Shown: in pieces, positions 1 through 5,716 of the stretch | How the letters are laid out: each line of letters starts with the position of its first letter | Numbering within the stretch: position 1 is the first letter of the stretch | DNA from: Helicobacteraceae bacterium | GTDB taxonomy: Bacteria > Campylobacterota > Campylobacteria > Campylobacterales > Sulfurimonadaceae | DNA length: 13,391 bases | Direction: 5' to 3' | Assembly: GCA_027081565.1 (NCBI GenBank) | Contig: JALWKG010000250.1 | Location: 1-13,391 of the forward strand | The notes under the pieces: model-generated | What the model saw: the letters and a program-made list of their open reading frames with translations, nothing else | Database searches by the model: none | What the model was told of the DNA's origin: nothing | Made by a program: the position numbers and the translations under genes

Positions 1-1
1 A

Positions 2-118
2 TTGACAAAAATCTCTGAAATCGAAAATGTTGTCAAGGAGAATAAAAATATACTCACTATTATCGCTGTACTAAGCGCTTACACCAAAAAAGAGCTTGGG
101 GTTATGTGCGAAAGTTGA
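2..118 (+). CDS. possible C-terminal end of a gene entering from the left edge (partial)
   Basis: A plus-strand reading frame is open from the first bases of the window to a TGA at 116-118, giving 38 residues that end in AYTKKELGVMCES. The composition is protein-like, with an amphipathic Lys/Glu/Ile-rich stretch (KISEIENVVKENKN) followed by a hydrophobic one (ILTIIAVLSAY). No family is recognised from so short a piece. It would converge with, and overlap by 48 bases, the minus-strand gene ending at 71, which is unusual. Either the overlap is real or one of the two frames is not coding. The start lies outside the window. Confidence 0.33.
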   Translation: MTKISEIENVVKENKNILTIIAVLSAYTKKELGVMCES

Positions 119-559
119 GTTATTAACACTAAACTGTTTTTCATCTATACACATAACCTTTGATAGGGTAGAAAAAAGTTTTTCTTTTGTCTGTTTATTT
201 ATGAGATTTATGTCTATATCAACTAAAATATTCATATACCATCTTTGCTTACTTTTTTCAAAGCGAAGAATATGTGAGGATATTCTTTTTGTGATACTGA
301 TATTCATCTGCTCAATATACACAGAACTAACACCAAAGAGATACCACTCTTTTTCTATTCTATCAGTATATATTCTTACTTCTTTAGTCAAAATATTTGA
401 AAGATAGAAGATAAGACTTGAGATTAATATAAATAAATATAATGTTACTTTCAGTCCATCGATCATAGTCAATGATTCTATTGATATTTCATTTATACTC
501 AAAATAAAGCTGCCACCTATAAAGTAAAACACTATGCTATATGGGAAAAGGTTGCCCAT
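71..559 (-). CDS. small membrane protein, two N-terminal helices and a possible PH-like soluble part
   Basis: This 162-residue protein is not recognised as a named family. Two hydrophobic segments lie at about residues 6-21 (YSIVFYFIGGSFIL) and 38-56 (VTLYLFILISSLIFYLSNI). A soluble part of about 100 residues follows, starting EVRIYTDRIEKEWYLFG. Two N-terminal helices followed by a beta-rich 'I.I..DRIE..W.LFG' opening resemble the layout of bacterial PH-like/YcxB-type membrane proteins, but this is inference from layout only. The start codon is ATG; the upstream bases GGTAG make only a weak ribosome site. The gene is AT-rich compared with the operons to its right and stands alone between gene-poor DNA and the window edge, which fits an accessory gene. 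Confidence 0.6.
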   Translation of the reverse strand: MGNLFPYSIVFYFIGGSFILSINEISIESLTMIDGLKVTLYLFILISSLIFYLSNILTKEVRIYTDRIEKEWYLFGVSSVYIEQMNISITKRISSHILRFEKSKQRWYMNILVDIDINLINKQTKEKLFSTLSKVMCIDEKQFSVNNSTFAHNPKLFFGVSA

Positions 560-599
560 AGCAATCTACCAAAATCATTTTTAACTACCAATAGACATT

Positions 600-731
600 T
601 CATATATCAGACTGCTTTAATAATATATTCTCTCGTTCCCATCCTCTTACGTGAGAATGCATACCTGAACCCATAATCAAACATAGCTCTTTTTTCTGCT
701 TAGCCGTTAAACCTACAACTTTATATCCCAT
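600..731 (-). pseudogene. 43-codon open frame containing a repeat-derived peptide, probable relic
   Basis: This is an ATG-to-TGA frame of 43 residues, starting MGYKVVGLTAKQKKEL and running into GSGMHSHVRGWERE. The second part is the translation of a short repeat whose usual peptide reading (GMHSH..AWER) appears as spurious coding in many bacterial genomes, as far as I recall. The first part, GLTAKQKKELCLIM, looks like a protein start but matches no family I can name. No good ribosome site precedes it. It is most likely a degraded remnant in a decayed region, though a real small gene cannot be excluded. Confidence 0.25.
629..665 (-). repeat. degenerate copy of a short palindromic repeat (GTATGCATTC...GGGAACGAGAG type)
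   Basis: Read on the minus strand the segment begins GGTATGCATTCTCACG and ends GATGGGAACGAGAG. It matches the outline of a dispersed repeat I know from several proteobacteria, in which GTATGCATTCCCACG is followed by a complementary CGTGGGAACGAG arm. Here the arms are damaged (CTCACG against GATGGG), so the hairpin would be weak. Identification is from memory of the consensus; no second copy is present in the window. Confidence 0.4.
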
Positions 732-1136
732 AACACATCCCTTTTTCCTGTATATTCTAAATTGTTCACAAACACCTGCATACTTATCTTGTCACGTATG
801 GTTTCTTGTTCACCATATAACAGCTCGCTTCATACGCCCTCCACAAATAACTATTGTAAACAAGGCATCAAGATCAATAAACTTTATAATCCTGACAATT
901 CTCTCTAAAAAAGCTTTAAAACCATATCTTTTATAACAAATAAAATTATTTATATTATTTTTAAAACATTAATACTCATTATATGAATATCAATCACATT
1001 AGCAGAAGGAAGAGAAAATTGATCACACAGTTACTGTTTTTCATGAAGGTACAACCACTTTTCAACCTCAATAGTAAAAATCTTGAAACAGAAATTCAAA
1101 AGTCATAGGTGCTTTAAACTTCTGAAAACTGGGTAC

Positions 1137-1379
1137 TTATTTTTTTTCATTCAGGTTCTTCTTCATATCGCCTTTTTGCATCTTTAAAAAAGCCATAAAA
1201 CCAAGGATCGTTCCGACAATGATAAAAGCGGCACCTACCCAGTCATCTCTGACATAAGCCATCACCATCCAGCAGAGATCAGCGACAAGGTAGACCAGAA
1301 CAGCCTCATAGATCCTGCCCTTATAGGTCAGAAAGGCGCCGATGTTTAAAAAGATGCCGCCTATCACAGCAAAACTCAT
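1137..1379 (-). CDS. small three-helix integral membrane protein
   Basis: The protein has 80 residues when started at the ATG at 1379. A longer TTG-started version (1391) would add only four residues and has no ribosome site, while the ATG has GGAA eight bases upstream. Three hydrophobic segments fill most of the protein: FAVIGGIFLNIGAFLTY, AVLVYLVADLCWMVMAYV and AAFIIVGTILGFMAFLKM. A basic, charged tail (KGDMKKNLNEKK) follows. Size and helix pattern resemble the small CBU_0592-like membrane protein family, but that link is a guess from layout. It lies 24 bases downstream of the 1404-1727 gene on the same strand and is probably cotranscribed with it. Function is unknown. Confidence 0.72.
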   Translation of the reverse strand: MSFAVIGGIFLNIGAFLTYKGRIYEAVLVYLVADLCWMVMAYVRDDWVGAAFIIVGTILGFMAFLKMQKGDMKKNLNEKK

Positions 1380-1403
1380 TGTTGATTCCAAATTTTTAAA
1401 ATT

Positions 1404-1727
1404 TCATGAGTGTTCATCGTTTACTTCTTCCTCTTTTTTCTCTGCTTCTATCCACCGTTTTTCCAGTTCTAAAAAGGCTTGATGGTCTCGTCCTTTTACG
1501 CATATACTCAAACATCCAAATACATACGAGTTACCGTCTTCATCGTAACTCTTGCCACCATCGATCTTAAAGTCATCAACCTGCCAAGCACTGCCTTTTA
1601 AATCCAAATATGCAAAGATATTTCCCAGCTCATAAGGTTCTAGTCCTATATTGTAGATATTTACCGTACCATGTGTCACTACAAAGGTCTCATCATTAAA
1701 GATCTTTAGTGCCTCCGTTGTATTCAT
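1404..1727 (-). CDS. hypothetical acidic cytoplasmic protein, 107 residues
   Basis: I do not recognise a family. The ATG start is preceded by a good ribosome site (AGGAAG, about five bases upstream). There is no signal peptide or membrane helix. The N-terminal part is short-segmented and beta-like (ETFVVTHGTVNIYNIG, NIFAYLDLKGSAWQVDDFKI). The C-terminus is a charged helix (LELEKRWIEAEKKEEEVND). The short distance to the small membrane gene downstream (24 bases between stop and ATG) suggests a two-gene unit. The 68-base gap on its 5' side to the single-pass membrane protein gene leaves open whether the three form one operon. Confidence 0.72.
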   Translation of the reverse strand: MNTTEALKIFNDETFVVTHGTVNIYNIGLEPYELGNIFAYLDLKGSAWQVDDFKIDGGKSYDEDGNSYVFGCLSICVKGRDHQAFLELEKRWIEAEKKEEEVNDEHS

Positions 1728-1795
1728 ACTTCTTCCTAAACTATTTTTTATATGTCCATCTACTCATAGGGATCAGTTCTTACAGATTTAAACTC

Positions 1796-2368
1796 TTATG
1801 GCGTAACACATCGTACAGGGTAACGCTCTTTGGTACGAGGGATATTTCCTTTCAAAGACTCTAAGACGGTACCATCTGCAGCCCATAACTGTGTATCTTG
1901 ATGCATCTCAAAACCAGAAGATCTTAACGCCTCTATATCTTTGGGAAGCACCTTGTCTTTACTATGACAGTATGCTTTAGCCTCTTGAAAACTGTACTCA
2001 GAAAATCGGTCTTTGGCCATATAGTAGATGTTAGAGGTAGCAATGATCAAAAGAATAAGCAGGAACCAAACCCAAAAAGGAAGGCGGTGTCTTGAGAAGT
2101 ATGGTGCTGTGGTCAAAGCCATTGCTTTAGCAGCACTCTCTTGGTCTATAGGTTCATGATAGATGACTTCTCTACTCTTGGCCACCTCTTTTAGGAGCGC
2201 ATCAGCCTCTTCAACAACCTGCATACGGGGATGTTTCATCTTGGCCGTTCTAATAGCGCTATGGATGAGCTCTTTCTCTTCATCACTAAACTCATAACGT
2301 TTCAAAACACTCTCAGCAAGGCCATTTTTATAAAATTCTAAATCAATCTCTTCTTGATCATTCATCAT
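1796..2368 (-). CDS. single-pass membrane protein with a C-terminal DUF1566/lectin-like motif
   Basis: The 190-residue protein has an acidic, helical cytoplasmic N-terminal part of about 95 residues with no signal peptide. One membrane helix follows at about 97-117 (FWVWFLLILLIIATSNIYYM), then a C-terminal domain of about 70 residues, presumably periplasmic. The C-terminal part reads FQEAKAYCHSKDKVLPKDIEAL...LWAADGT...RYPVRCV. The pattern A.AYC....LP...EL....W......R.RCV resembles the DUF1566/formylglycine-generating-enzyme and C-type-lectin fold motifs, and its two cysteines (in AYC and RCV) could pair. This is pattern similarity only. Two ATGs are adjacent; the second (2365) has the better spacing to the ribosome site GAAGG. 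A perfect inverted repeat lies 15 bases upstream. Confidence 0.75.
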   Translation of the reverse strand: MMNDQEEIDLEFYKNGLAESVLKRYEFSDEEKELIHSAIRTAKMKHPRMQVVEEADALLKEVAKSREVIYHEPIDQESAAKAMALTTAPYFSRHRLPFWVWFLLILLIIATSNIYYMAKDRFSEYSFQEAKAYCHSKDKVLPKDIEALRSSGFEMHQDTQLWAADGTVLESLKGNIPRTKERYPVRCVTP

Positions 2369-2382
2369 ATTACCTTCTCTCA

Positions 2383-2416
2383 GCAGACCTTCCTATGACA
2401 CAACCAGAAGGTCTGC
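2383..2416 (-). promoter_or_regulatory. perfect 10-bp inverted repeat just upstream of the 1796-2368 gene
   Basis: The arms GCAGACCTTC (2383-2392) and GAAGGTCTGC (2407-2416) are exact reverse complements with a 14-base spacer. On the transcribed strand no T-run follows the stem, so it is not a standard terminator for the upstream DUF2400 operon. Its position, ending 15 bases before the ATG and abutting the ribosome site at 2373-2378, fits an operator or a 5'-leader hairpin that controls translation. Confidence 0.5.
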
Positions 2417-2510
2417 AAGTATTTAGGGCACCATTAACATCAATAATATACTCGATATCTTAAAAGGCCTTGTATAATCATTTTACAGTAATTTTACACA
2501 GATAAGCTTT

Positions 2511-3269
2511 TTAGACCAACTGCTCCTGTCCTAAACGGTAAATGGCAAAATCGTACTTGACAGGATCTTGTGCATCAAAAAGTCTCAAGGTCTCCGTTAA
2601 CTCTATGGCCGCTTGCAAGTCATATGTTTTTCGAGTGAGTAGCCCCAGTTTATGAGAGACCTTAAAGGTGTGGGTGTCTAGTGGCATGATCAGATCTTTT
2701 TTATCTACCCTGCTCCATAACCCCATGTCAATATGGTCATGTCTCACCATCCAGCGCAAATACATCATCCACCGCTTTAAGGCACCCGATCCCTTTGTTT
2801 TGGTGGTGACAGAACCTAGTAAAAAACGGTACCCTCTGCTTTGATAAGGATAGACTGCTTCTATTGCTTTGATCACTGTGTTGATACCATCGATGACACT
2901 GCACTTCTCTTGATACCCCTCATAGAAGAGTGCTTCTAAAGTTGAGACTTTTTTCAGTCGTGAGAGAGCTATAAAGATCGCTTGAACATCTTGGGCATTT
3001 TGAAAACGGTAGTAGTGATGTGATAGAACTTTAGTTATGGTCTCTTCATCTGCATCTAAAAGTAAAAAGTCCAATGAGAAGAGAAACTTGACAATAGCAT
3101 CTGCACGCCCGTAGCCAAACATCGCACAGATCAGCGAGACATACTCATCATTATGAACTTTAGCAGGGATAATAGGGTCTGGACGACTTTCATCCAATTC
3201 GTCGAGATCATTACGCTTGAGCACTTCTTGCTCGAGACGCGCTTTAAGTGCTTGCTTTTTGACAGTCAT
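2511..3269 (-). CDS. TIGR02757/DUF2400 family protein
   Basis: This 252-residue protein has the hallmarks of the TIGR02757 (DUF2400) family, a group of unknown function found sporadically in Campylobacterota, spirochaetes, Bacteroides and deltaproteobacteria. Visible motifs are the DPI...ND.EYVSLICAMFGYGR block (31-55), YRFQNAQD (87-94), KRWMMYLRWMVR (165-176), LIMPLDTHTFKVSHKLGL (193-210) and DPVKYDFAI (235-243). Length is as expected. The LDTHTFKV stretch resembles the 'VDTH.FR' segment that carries the catalytic Asp in HhH-GPD DNA glycosylases, so a nucleic-acid role is conceivable; this is inference. The start ATG touches the lptB stop codon (TAGATG), so translation is coupled to lptB. 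It is the last gene of the five-gene operon. Confidence 0.93.
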   Translation of the reverse strand: MTVKKQALKARLEQEVLKRNDLDELDESRPDPIIPAKVHNDEYVSLICAMFGYGRADAIVKFLFSLDFLLLDADEETITKVLSHHYYRFQNAQDVQAIFIALSRLKKVSTLEALFYEGYQEKCSVIDGINTVIKAIEAVYPYQSRGYRFLLGSVTTKTKGSGALKRWMMYLRWMVRHDHIDMGLWSRVDKKDLIMPLDTHTFKVSHKLGLLTRKTYDLQAAIELTETLRLFDAQDPVKYDFAIYRLGQEQLV

Positions 3270-3992
3270 CTACAGTTTAAAAGACTCACCCAGGTAATGT
3301 TTACGGACATCTTCGTTTTGACCGATCTCTTCACTGGTTCCAGAGGCCAAAAGTGAACCACTTTTTATCACATAAGCACGGTCACAGACATCAAGTGTCT
3401 CACGAACATTATGATCGGTGATCAGTACACCAATATCATACTGAACCAACTGATGAATGACCTCTTGAATATCGTTGACCGCAAGAGGATCAACCCCGGC
3501 AAAAGGTTCATCCAACAGTAAAAAGCGTGGAGAGTTTATGAGTGCTCTCGCGATCTCCGCACGACGACGTTCTCCACCAGAGAGTGAAATACCCTTACGG
3601 TAACGGATCGGCTCAATGTTAAACATATCCAAAAGTTCTTCAATACGTTCATACTGCTCTTTTGTGCCTTTGATGTTTACCTGAGCAGCGACCAAAAGGT
3701 TCTCTTCAACTGTTAAGTCCTTAAAGATCGATGCCTCTTGTGGTAAGTACCCGATCCCTTTCATGGCCCGTTGGTGCAGTGGCAGATGTGAGATATCTTC
3801 ATCATCCATAAACACTTCTCCACTCGTCATCTCAACAAGACCACAGATCATATAAAAACTGGTGGTCTTTCCTGCACCGTTAGGCCCTAGAAGTCCAACA
3901 ACCTCTCCAGACCTTACATCAAGAGACATGCCGCGAACGATCTCGGTACCTTTAATAGTCTTTACCAAATTTCTTGCAATCAAACTATGCAT
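3270..3992 (-). CDS. lptB: LPS export ABC transporter ATP-binding protein LptB
   Basis: LptB is the cytoplasmic ATPase that, with LptF and LptG, extracts lipopolysaccharide from the inner membrane and drives it through the Lpt bridge to the outer membrane. All ABC motifs are present: Walker A GPNGAGKTT (36-44), Q-loop YLPQEASIF (Q85), signature LSGGERRR (137-144), Walker B LLLDEP (158-163) with FAGVDP after it, and H-loop LITDH (H194). The 240-residue length is normal, and PQEASIFKDLTVEEN is typical of LptB. It overlaps the end of tsaE by eight bases and has AGGA six bases before its ATG. In many bacteria, including Campylobacter, rpoN follows lptB; here the DUF2400 gene takes that place. Confidence 0.96.
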   Translation of the reverse strand: MHSLIARNLVKTIKGTEIVRGMSLDVRSGEVVGLLGPNGAGKTTSFYMICGLVEMTSGEVFMDDEDISHLPLHQRAMKGIGYLPQEASIFKDLTVEENLLVAAQVNIKGTKEQYERIEELLDMFNIEPIRYRKGISLSGGERRRAEIARALINSPRFLLLDEPFAGVDPLAVNDIQEVIHQLVQYDIGVLITDHNVRETLDVCDRAYVIKSGSLLASGTSEEIGQNEDVRKHYLGESFKL

Positions 3993-4395
3993 TTTTTATC
4001 CTATAAACTCTCTTATCGCCTGCAGTCTTTTCGATGGTGACCACAATAGTCGGAATCTGCGCACTTTTAAGAAGTGTCGCTAAGGCGCTATCACCCCACT
4101 CTATGAGATGATAGCCCTCTTTTTCCAACTCCTCTAGCATACCCAAAGAGAGGAAATGATCAAGCCCATGGTTGTAGATGTCATAATGAAACATCTTCTC
4201 TCCATAACACTGCTGCAGTGAAAAGGTCGGTGACGTGACCGCATCTTCCAAACCAAGATGTTTTGCAAAAGCCTGGGTCAAGGTCGTCTTTCCGGCAGCC
4301 AGATCACCTTGAAGAATGATAACGCCTCCGTCTGGAAGTGCTTGGGACATCACCTTAGTGACACCCGTTAAGTTCTCTAAAGAGGCCTCTATCAC
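3985..4395 (-). CDS. tsaE: tRNA threonylcarbamoyladenosine biosynthesis ATPase TsaE
   Basis: TsaE is the ATPase partner of TsaD/TsaB in forming the t6A base next to the anticodon of ANN-decoding tRNAs. The 136-residue protein has Walker A GDLAAGKTT (30-38; the usual GDLGAGKTT with Gly to Ala), the family block TSPTFSL (54-60), the H-Y-D-I-Y motif (70-74) and LIEWGD (97-102) with the conserved Trp. Size matches the family. The start is GTG at 4395, overlapping the trpD stop as GTGA, and no clear ribosome site precedes it, so translation is probably coupled to trpD. Its 3' end overlaps lptB by eight bases. Confidence 0.94.
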   Translation of the reverse strand: MIEASLENLTGVTKVMSQALPDGGVIILQGDLAAGKTTLTQAFAKHLGLEDAVTSPTFSLQQCYGEKMFHYDIYNHGLDHFLSLGMLEELEKEGYHLIEWGDSALATLLKSAQIPTIVVTIEKTAGDKRVYRIKNA

Positions 4396-5378
4396 AGTTT
4401 CTGACTTACAGCTATGATCTCTTTGAGTTTTTCTTTAGCCTTACTACTTTGCAGGGCTTCTCTTGCGATCTCCAGACCATCTTGAATGTCACGTGCCTTA
4501 CCGTCTACGATAAAAGCATTGGCCGCGTTGATCAAAACAATATCTCGCTGCGCTTGTGTGGCACGGTTGTCGAAGATATTATGCAGGATCTGAGCATTTT
4601 CATCTGCACTGCCACCGATAATGGCTGAAAGCGGTTGACGTTTTATACCATACTGCGTCGGATCTATCTCATAGTGTGTCACACTTTCTGTAGTCAATCT
4701 TGCTGCATGGGTAATGTCAGATATACTGATCTCATCCATGTGTTCATTAGAGCTAACCACTATAGCAGACTTGACCTCGTTGATCTTCAATGCTTCGGCG
4801 ATCTTAGGTACAAAACTTTTGTCAAACACACCGAGCATGATCTTCTCTACACCGGCAGGGTTGGTCAATGGTCCTAAAACATTAAAGATCGTCTTGTCAG
4901 GAATACTTTTTCGTACAGGCATAATAAACTTCATGGCAGGATGATGGTTCTGTGCAAACATAAAGGTAAATCCACTCTCTTCAAGCATCTTCGCACTCTG
5001 TTCGATACTCAGGTCCAAACGGACACCAAGAGACTCAAACATATCGGCACTTCCTGACTTGGAGGTGATAGAACGACTTCCATGCTTGGCAACGTAAGAG
5101 CCCATAGAAGCACAAAGCAGTGCTACCGTAGAAGAGATGTTAAAACTTCCGATCTTGTCTCCACCCGTACCAACGATGTCGATAAGCTGTGGACGCAGGC
5201 TTTCACTCACCGGTAGGGCAATAGCGTGAGAACGCATGACGGTTGCTGCTGCTGCTAGAGCATCAACAGAGGTATCTTCGTCAAGTTTCATAGAGATTAA
5301 AAACTCACGCATCTGTGTGTCACTCATCTCATGGTTAAAGAGTGAGGTAAATGCCTTGTGTGCACTTTCGTAATTCAT
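4392..5378 (-). CDS. trpD: anthranilate phosphoribosyltransferase TrpD
   Basis: TrpD joins anthranilate with PRPP to give phosphoribosyl-anthranilate, the second dedicated step of tryptophan synthesis. The 328-residue protein starts with the helical dimer domain (1-60). It then carries the PRPP/phosphate loop GTGGD (70-74), the NISST segment (80-84), KHGSR...SKSGSAD (98-112), FNVLGPLTNPAG (165-176) and the metal-binding Asp-Glu pair in MDEIS (D215, E216). All expected catalytic features are present and no TrpG glutaminase is fused. A strong ribosome site (AAGGAAG) precedes the ATG, which overlaps the stop of the S4 gene as ATGA. No other trp gene is in the window, so this is a trpD detached from a trp operon and placed with tRNA-modification and LPS-export genes. 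Confidence 0.95.
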   Translation of the reverse strand: MNYESAHKAFTSLFNHEMSDTQMREFLISMKLDEDTSVDALAAAATVMRSHAIALPVSESLRPQLIDIVGTGGDKIGSFNISSTVALLCASMGSYVAKHGSRSITSKSGSADMFESLGVRLDLSIEQSAKMLEESGFTFMFAQNHHPAMKFIMPVRKSIPDKTIFNVLGPLTNPAGVEKIMLGVFDKSFVPKIAEALKINEVKSAIVVSSNEHMDEISISDITHAARLTTESVTHYEIDPTQYGIKRQPLSAIIGGSADENAQILHNIFDNRATQAQRDIVLINAANAFIVDGKARDIQDGLEIAREALQSSKAKEKLKEIIAVSQKL

Positions 5379-5623
5379 GATACTTCCTTTATGTACTTCT
5401 CTTGTTCTGCCTTAGGTGTTGACTTTGTTGTAGGAATAGCCAACACCTCATACTTTTTGTCCGCTTTCAAATAAGCGATCGTGATCACATCACCAATATC
5501 CACATTTTTACTGGCTTTTACTATTTTGTCATTTATGGAGACGACACCCGAACTGATCATATCTTGTGCGATACTCCGGCGTTTGGTAATGTTAACAGCG
5601 TTTAAATATTTATCAATTCTCAT
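5375..5623 (-). CDS. small S4-domain RNA-binding protein
   Basis: This 82-residue protein is almost entirely one S4 RNA-binding fold: MRIDKYLNAVNITKRRSIAQ (1-20), then MISSGVVSINDKIVKASKNV (22-41) and GDVITI, with a short Lys-rich tail. S4 proteins of this size (the RqcP/Hsp15 group) bind ribosomal or tRNA-like RNA, for example on stalled 50S subunits. Which partner this one binds cannot be told from sequence. It is the first gene of the five-gene operon and overlaps trpD by four bases. No clear Shine-Dalgarno precedes the ATG, although the ATG fits the S4 start well. Confidence 0.9.
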   Translation of the reverse strand: MRIDKYLNAVNITKRRSIAQDMISSGVVSINDKIVKASKNVDIGDVITIAYLKADKKYEVLAIPTTKSTPKAEQEKYIKEVS

Positions 5624-5643
5624 AGGTCATAACTTTTTTATGT

Positions 5644-5657
5644 ATTGTAAAAAAAAA
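5644..5657 (-). promoter_or_regulatory. probable promoter of the S4-trpD-tsaE-lptB operon
   Basis: On the minus strand a run of nine T (5657-5649) leads directly into TACAAT (5649-5644), about 20 bases ahead of the S4 start codon. T-rich DNA followed by a TATAAT-like box, with little or no -35, is the usual vegetative promoter style in Campylobacterota. The same T-run could also serve the end of the upstream kinase transcript. Confidence 0.4.
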
Positions 5658-5704
5658 GGGCTAAGAGGGATGTGAAAGTAGCAAGAAACAGCTCTTATAT
5701 GCTG
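5649..5704 (-). terminator. weak candidate terminator after the hybrid-kinase gene
   Basis: Downstream of the hybrid-kinase stop, the minus strand has a small hairpin ACAGC-ATATAAGA-GCTGT, and a longer TAAGAG...CTCTTA pair with a 24-base loop. GCCC and nine T follow the latter. The stems are short and the loop is long, so termination would be inefficient; the T-run may instead belong to the promoter of the next operon. Confidence 0.3.
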
Positions 5705-5716
5705 TAAAAAGCGTAT

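Larger units (their letters stand above)
560..1136. other. 577-base AT-rich stretch without a convincing gene
   Basis: No frame gives a credible full-length protein. The minus strand has short open pieces in different frames: about 46 codons without a start ending near 819 (contains FLERIVRIIKFIDLDALF), one of about 30 codons containing GEQETIRDKISMQVFVNN, and a 43-codon ATG frame at 600-731. The succession of short, shifted, protein-like pieces suggests a decayed gene or mobile-element remnant rather than functional coding. A degenerate repeat lies at 629-665. From about 900 to 1000 the sequence is almost pure A/T and holds nothing recognisable. Confidence 0.5.

Noticed and set aside
96..407. 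103-codon plus-strand open frame opposite the 71-559 gene
   Set aside because: It lies fully antisense to the longer minus-strand frame, whose product has clear membrane helices; the plus-strand product is Phe/Cys/Ile-rich without domain features.
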